24,702 nt of DNA, from assembly GCA_004557125.1 (NCBI GenBank), contig SFET01000035.1:1-24702 (forward strand), written 5' to 3'. How positions within the stretch are numbered: the first letter of the stretch is position 1; every line of letters begins with the position of its first letter. Both the position numbers and the translations under genes were made by a program. The notes under the pieces are model-generated. The model was not told where the DNA came from. It saw nothing but the letters and a program-made list of their open reading frames with translations, and ran no database searches. Shown here piece by piece: positions 22,017 to 24,702 of this stretch. This DNA comes from Clostridiales bacterium (GTDB taxonomy: Bacteria; Bacillota; Clostridia; Christensenellales; Aristaeellaceae).

Positions 22017-23099
22017 ATGTGTGTCTATGAAAACCGCCGGGCGCTCCTGCAGCGCGGCATGCAGCGCGAGGAGATTGCCGCTGTCGTTGTTCCGCCGTCA
22101 AGCGACTTCCTCTACCTGACCGGCAGCCCCAGACCGGAGGCGCAGCGCCCCGCCGCGCTGGTCATGACACAGGAACGCGCCGTGCTGCTCATGCCCGCCT
22201 TTGAATGCGGCAGCGAGCCTGCACTGGCCGCCTCGCTGGAGCTGTGCCCCTATTCGGACGAGCAGGACGCAGCCTCCCTGCTCGCCGGCCTGCTGCCCGC
22301 GCGCGGCTGCGTCGCCGTCGGCCGCCAGATGCGCGCCAGCCTGCTCCTCTCGCTTCAGGCGCACCGCGCGGCTCTGCGCTGGCAGAGTGCCGACAGCCTG
22401 CTCGTTCCCCTGCGCAGTCGAAAGAGCGCGGAGGAAATCCGCATCCTCGAAACCGCGCAGCACATGGCGGAGCGCGCGCTGACGCGCCTTCTGGAAGAGC
22501 CGCTGATCGGCAGGACAGAGAAGGAAATCGCCGCGCGCCTACGCCAGCTTCGGCTTGACGAAGGATTCGACGCCGTCGGCAATGGCATCGTCGCCTCCGG
22601 CCCCAATACCGCGCTGCCCCATCATGTCAACGGCGATCGAGCCGTATGCAGGGGCGACGCGCTCATGTTCGACATTGGCGGCACATACCGGGGATACCGC
22701 GCGGACTTCACCCGCACGTTTGCCGTCGGCAGGCTGCCCGACGGCTTTGAAGACGTTTACTCCGTCGTGCTGCAGGCGCATCTGGCCGGCAGGGACGCCG
22801 CAGCAGCCGGCGTGCCCGCATCGGACGTGGACCAGGCCGCGCGCAGGGTGATCAGTCAGGCAGGCTACGGCCCCTTCTTCACACACCGGCTCGGACATGG
22901 CATCGGGCTGGACATCCACGAGGCGCCATTCATCGCCGCCGCCAACACAGCGCCGCTTGAGACGGGCAACGTCTTCTCCTGTGAACCGGGTATCTATCTC
23001 CCCGGCCGCTTCGGCATCCGCATCGAGGATCTGCTCGTGCTGCAGGATGACGGCGTGCACAGCCTCAACACGCTGAGCAAGCAGCTGCAGATTGTGTAA
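22017..23099 (+). CDS. M24 family Xaa-Pro peptidase
   Basis: A 360-residue dinuclear-metal peptidase removing residues next to proline. The creatinase-type N-domain (1-135) is followed by the pita-bread domain. The five ligands are in place: D219 (FDIGG), D230 (RADFTRTF), H294 (HRLGHGIGLDIHE), E323 (CEPGIY) and E337 (RIEDLL). Length fits the PepQ/Xaa-Pro dipeptidase group. The ATG at 22017 has AGGAGG 8 bases upstream. It is followed 35 bases later by the cysteine desulfidase gene, likely one operon. It complements the M20 dipeptidase in breaking down imported peptides, especially proline-containing ones. Confidence 0.92.
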   Translation: MCVYENRRALLQRGMQREEIAAVVVPPSSDFLYLTGSPRPEAQRPAALVMTQERAVLLMPAFECGSEPALAASLELCPYSDEQDAASLLAGLLPARGCVAVGRQMRASLLLSLQAHRAALRWQSADSLLVPLRSRKSAEEIRILETAQHMAERALTRLLEEPLIGRTEKEIAARLRQLRLDEGFDAVGNGIVASGPNTALPHHVNGDRAVCRGDALMFDIGGTYRGYRADFTRTFAVGRLPDGFEDVYSVVLQAHLAGRDAAAAGVPASDVDQAARRVISQAGYGPFFTHRLGHGIGLDIHEAPFIAAANTAPLETGNVFSCEPGIYLPGRFGIRIEDLLVLQDDGVHSLNTLSKQLQIV

Positions 23100-23134
23100 T
23101 TTCTAGGTGATTCCTATCGGAAAGGAGCTATCGT

Positions 23135-24412
23135 ATGCAAAGAACAGATCCCCGCTACAGCCATTTCATTCAGATTCTGCGCGAAGAGCTCGTCCCCGCC
23201 ATGGGCTGCACCGAACCGATCGCCATCGCATACGGCGCGGCCAAGGCGCGCGCCGTTTTGGGGAAGCTCCCCGACCGCGTGCAGGTTGAAGCCAGCGGCA
23301 ACATCATCAAAAACGTCAAGAGCGTCGTCGTTCCCAACACCGGCGGGCTGAAAGGCATCGAAGCCGCCGCCGCTGCGGGCATCGTCGCCGGTCAGGCAGA
23401 CAGGATTCTGGAGGTCATCAGCGAGGTCAGCGACGCCCAGAAGCAGGCCATCTGCGATTACCTCGCCTCCTGCGACATCCGCGTCTCCCCCTCCCCCAAC
23501 GACATCGTCTTTGACATCATCCTGACCCTTCAGGCCGGAGAAGACACCGTCCGCCTGCGCATCTGCGATTATCACACCAATATTGTGCTCATCGAGCACA
23601 ACGGATCCGTTTTGCTTGACAACGGCAGAATCAGCGAACAGGCGGAGGGGCTGACCGACCGCAGCTGCCTTTCCGTGGAGGCCATTCTCGACTTCGCCAG
23701 CACCTGCGATCTGGAGGACGTGCGCGACCTGGTGGAGCGCCAGGCACAGTACAATTACGCCATCGCGCAGGAGGGCCTTGAAAACGACTGGGGTGCCAAC
23801 ATCGGCTCCGTCCTGCGCGACTGCTACGGCACCGACATCAAGACGCGCGCGCGCTACATGGCCGCCGCCGGCTCCGATGCCCGCATGAGCGGCTGCGAGA
23901 TGCCGGTGATCATCGTCTCCGGCAGCGGCAACCAGGGTATCACCGCCTCGGTGCCCGTCATCGAATACGCCAAGCATCTCGGTGTCAGCCATGAGACCAT
24001 GCTGCGCGCCGTGCTCCTCTCCGATCTGCTGACCATCCACATGAAGACGGGCATCGGTCGGCTGAGCGCATATTGCGGCGCTGTCAGCGCGGGCTGCGCT
24101 GCAGGCGCTGCCGTCGCCTATCTGCACGGCGGCGGGCTCAGAGAGATCGCTCACACGCTCGTCAATGCCGTCGCCATCGTCTCCGGCATGATCTGTGACG
24201 GTGCGAAGCCCTCCTGCGCCGCCAAGATCGCTTCCGCCGTCGATGCGGGGCTGCTGGGCTATTACATGTTTAAAAGCGGTCAGCAGTTCCGCGGCGGCGA
24301 GGGCATCGTGACCAAGGGTGTGGAGGCTACCATCCGAAACATCGGCCGCCTCGGCCGCCTGGGCATGCACGAAACCGACCGCGAGATCCTGCGCATCATG
24401 ACCAACCAGTGA
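23135..24412 (+). CDS. L-cysteine desulfidase / L-serine dehydratase-alpha family (UPF0597)
   Basis: A 425-residue iron-sulfur enzyme of the UPF0597/YhaM/CdsB family, related to the alpha chain of iron-sulfur L-serine dehydratases. Known members split L-cysteine (or serine) into pyruvate, ammonia and sulfide. C25 in MGCTEPIAIA, and C314, C354 and C361 (YCGAVSAGC; CDGAKPSC) fit the cluster ligands. The SGSGNQGI loop (262-269) and the GGEGIV ending are family-typical. The ATG at 23135 has AAAGGAG about 8 bases upstream. It is placed after the M24 gene, so it probably deaminates amino acids freed from peptides. Cysteine versus serine cannot be decided here. Confidence 0.85.
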   Translation: MQRTDPRYSHFIQILREELVPAMGCTEPIAIAYGAAKARAVLGKLPDRVQVEASGNIIKNVKSVVVPNTGGLKGIEAAAAAGIVAGQADRILEVISEVSDAQKQAICDYLASCDIRVSPSPNDIVFDIILTLQAGEDTVRLRICDYHTNIVLIEHNGSVLLDNGRISEQAEGLTDRSCLSVEAILDFASTCDLEDVRDLVERQAQYNYAIAQEGLENDWGANIGSVLRDCYGTDIKTRARYMAAAGSDARMSGCEMPVIIVSGSGNQGITASVPVIEYAKHLGVSHETMLRAVLLSDLLTIHMKTGIGRLSAYCGAVSAGCAAGAAVAYLHGGGLREIAHTLVNAVAIVSGMICDGAKPSCAAKIASAVDAGLLGYYMFKSGQQFRGGEGIVTKGVEATIRNIGRLGRLGMHETDREILRIMTNQ

Positions 24413-24442
24413 CGCCAGTTTCAAAATTCTGCCGAGTCGCTC

Positions 24443-24570
24443 CCACCCGTAAAACGGGTGGCTCGCTCAGGGGGTATAACCCCCTAACACTAAGCCAGCG
24501 CCTAAAGACGCTGGCTTTCGCTTCGCTCCAGCCACTTTGCTCTTGTCGCTTTAGCCGCCCTTAAAAGGGC
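24443..24570. repeat. Tandem stem-loops downstream of the desulfidase gene
   Basis: Four stems follow each other: CCACCCGT/ACGGGTGG (24443-24461), AGGGGG/CCCCCT (24469-24485), AGCCAGCG/CGCTGGCT (24494-24517), and GCCCTT/AAGGGC (24557-24570). None has a good T-run. They may jointly end both convergent genes, or form a mobile REP-like unit. Confidence 0.5.
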
Positions 24571-24576
24571 TTCAAC

Positions 24577-24702
24577 TTACTTCTTGGCTGGATTGTCATT
24601 ATTCTTCTTCGCCGCCTTGTTTCCAAACGGATCTTCATATTCCTTCACACTCAGCTTGTCTTTCATGATATCATCTCTTTCCTGGTCTTGTATATATTTT
24701 CG
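24577..24702 (-). CDS. C-terminal end of an unidentified lysine-rich protein (runs off window)
   Basis: The frame is open from the window's right edge to TAA at 24577-24579, giving 41 codons. The end reads KDKLSVKEYEDPFGNKAAKK and then NNDNPAKK, a charged, probably disordered tail. An internal ATG at 24666 would give a 29-residue peptide, but it has only a weak ribosome site and the frame continues upstream, so a longer gene is more likely. I do not recognise the family. It is less GC-rich than its neighbour and lies next to tandem stem-loops, so it could belong to another mobile segment. Confidence 0.5.
   Translation of the reverse strand, partial: RKYIQDQERDDIMKDKLSVKEYEDPFGNKAAKKNNDNPAKK

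Noticed and set aside
23114..24424. Open frame of 436 codons opposite the cysteine desulfidase gene.
   Set aside because: Antisense shadow of a well-recognised gene; low-complexity composition and no ribosome site.

Overview
The window looks like a GC-rich Clostridia-type Firmicute, probably gut- or rumen-associated. Reasons: strong AGGAGG ribosome sites, frequent GTG/TTG starts, consensus -35/-10 promoters with 17-bp spacers, an oleate hydratase, a WYL regulator, and an island built from conjugative-element genes of a type common in Clostridia. The solute-binding protein has a plain signal peptide with no lipobox, which would fit Christensenellales-like lineages. This taxonomic guess is inference only.

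Region 1 (1-6150) is chromosomal background. It holds the 3' part of an oleate hydratase and a convergent short-chain dehydrogenase sharing a terminator with it. A minus-strand run follows in transcription order: WYL regulator, U32-like protein, DUF1232 membrane protein, BFD-type [2Fe-2S] protein and a 35-codon AT-rich P-loop remnant. A DJ-1/PfpI gene is divergent from the WYL regulator. The WYL promoter is a consensus TTGACA-17-TATAAT site crossed by a perfect 9-bp inverted repeat.

Region 2 (about 6151-12760) is a decayed integrative/conjugative island. Its left edge is the 3' half of a tRNA-Ser(CGA), cut in the anticodon loop and still followed by its own terminator. Next come five GGAGAGA repeats resembling integrase arm sites, a double-HTH protein, an AbiEi/AbiEii toxin-antitoxin pair, and three minus-strand genes in the transcription order parA, parB and an HTH replication-type protein. 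The HTH protein appears fused in frame to the tail of a relaxase, as expected after deletion of the transfer genes. A 156-bp piece resembling the end of an IS transposase sits between parA and parB. A perfect 21-bp palindrome, a set of hairpins that could be a transfer-origin remnant, and a small TnpW-like gene complete the island. No integrase, recombinase, coupling protein or complete relaxase is present.

Region 3 (12819-24412) is a peptide uptake and breakdown locus. The minus-strand operon runs oppB-oppC-oppA-oppD-oppF-M20 dipeptidase. A divergent GntR/FCD regulator is followed by a minus-strand uroporphyrinogen-decarboxylase-like gene and a plus-strand pair: an M24 Xaa-Pro peptidase and an L-cysteine desulfidase/serine dehydratase-alpha (UPF0597) protein. 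The opp promoter and the M24 promoter carry the same 10-mer, TATGATTAAT, starting at their -10 box. The gntR promoter has a one-mismatch copy, and the decarboxylase-like promoter overlaps the same palindromic block. This suggests one regulon in which peptides are imported, cut to amino acids, and cysteine or serine is deaminated.

The right edge (24443-24702) has a cluster of stem-loops and the C-terminal end of an unidentified lysine-rich protein running off the window on the minus strand.
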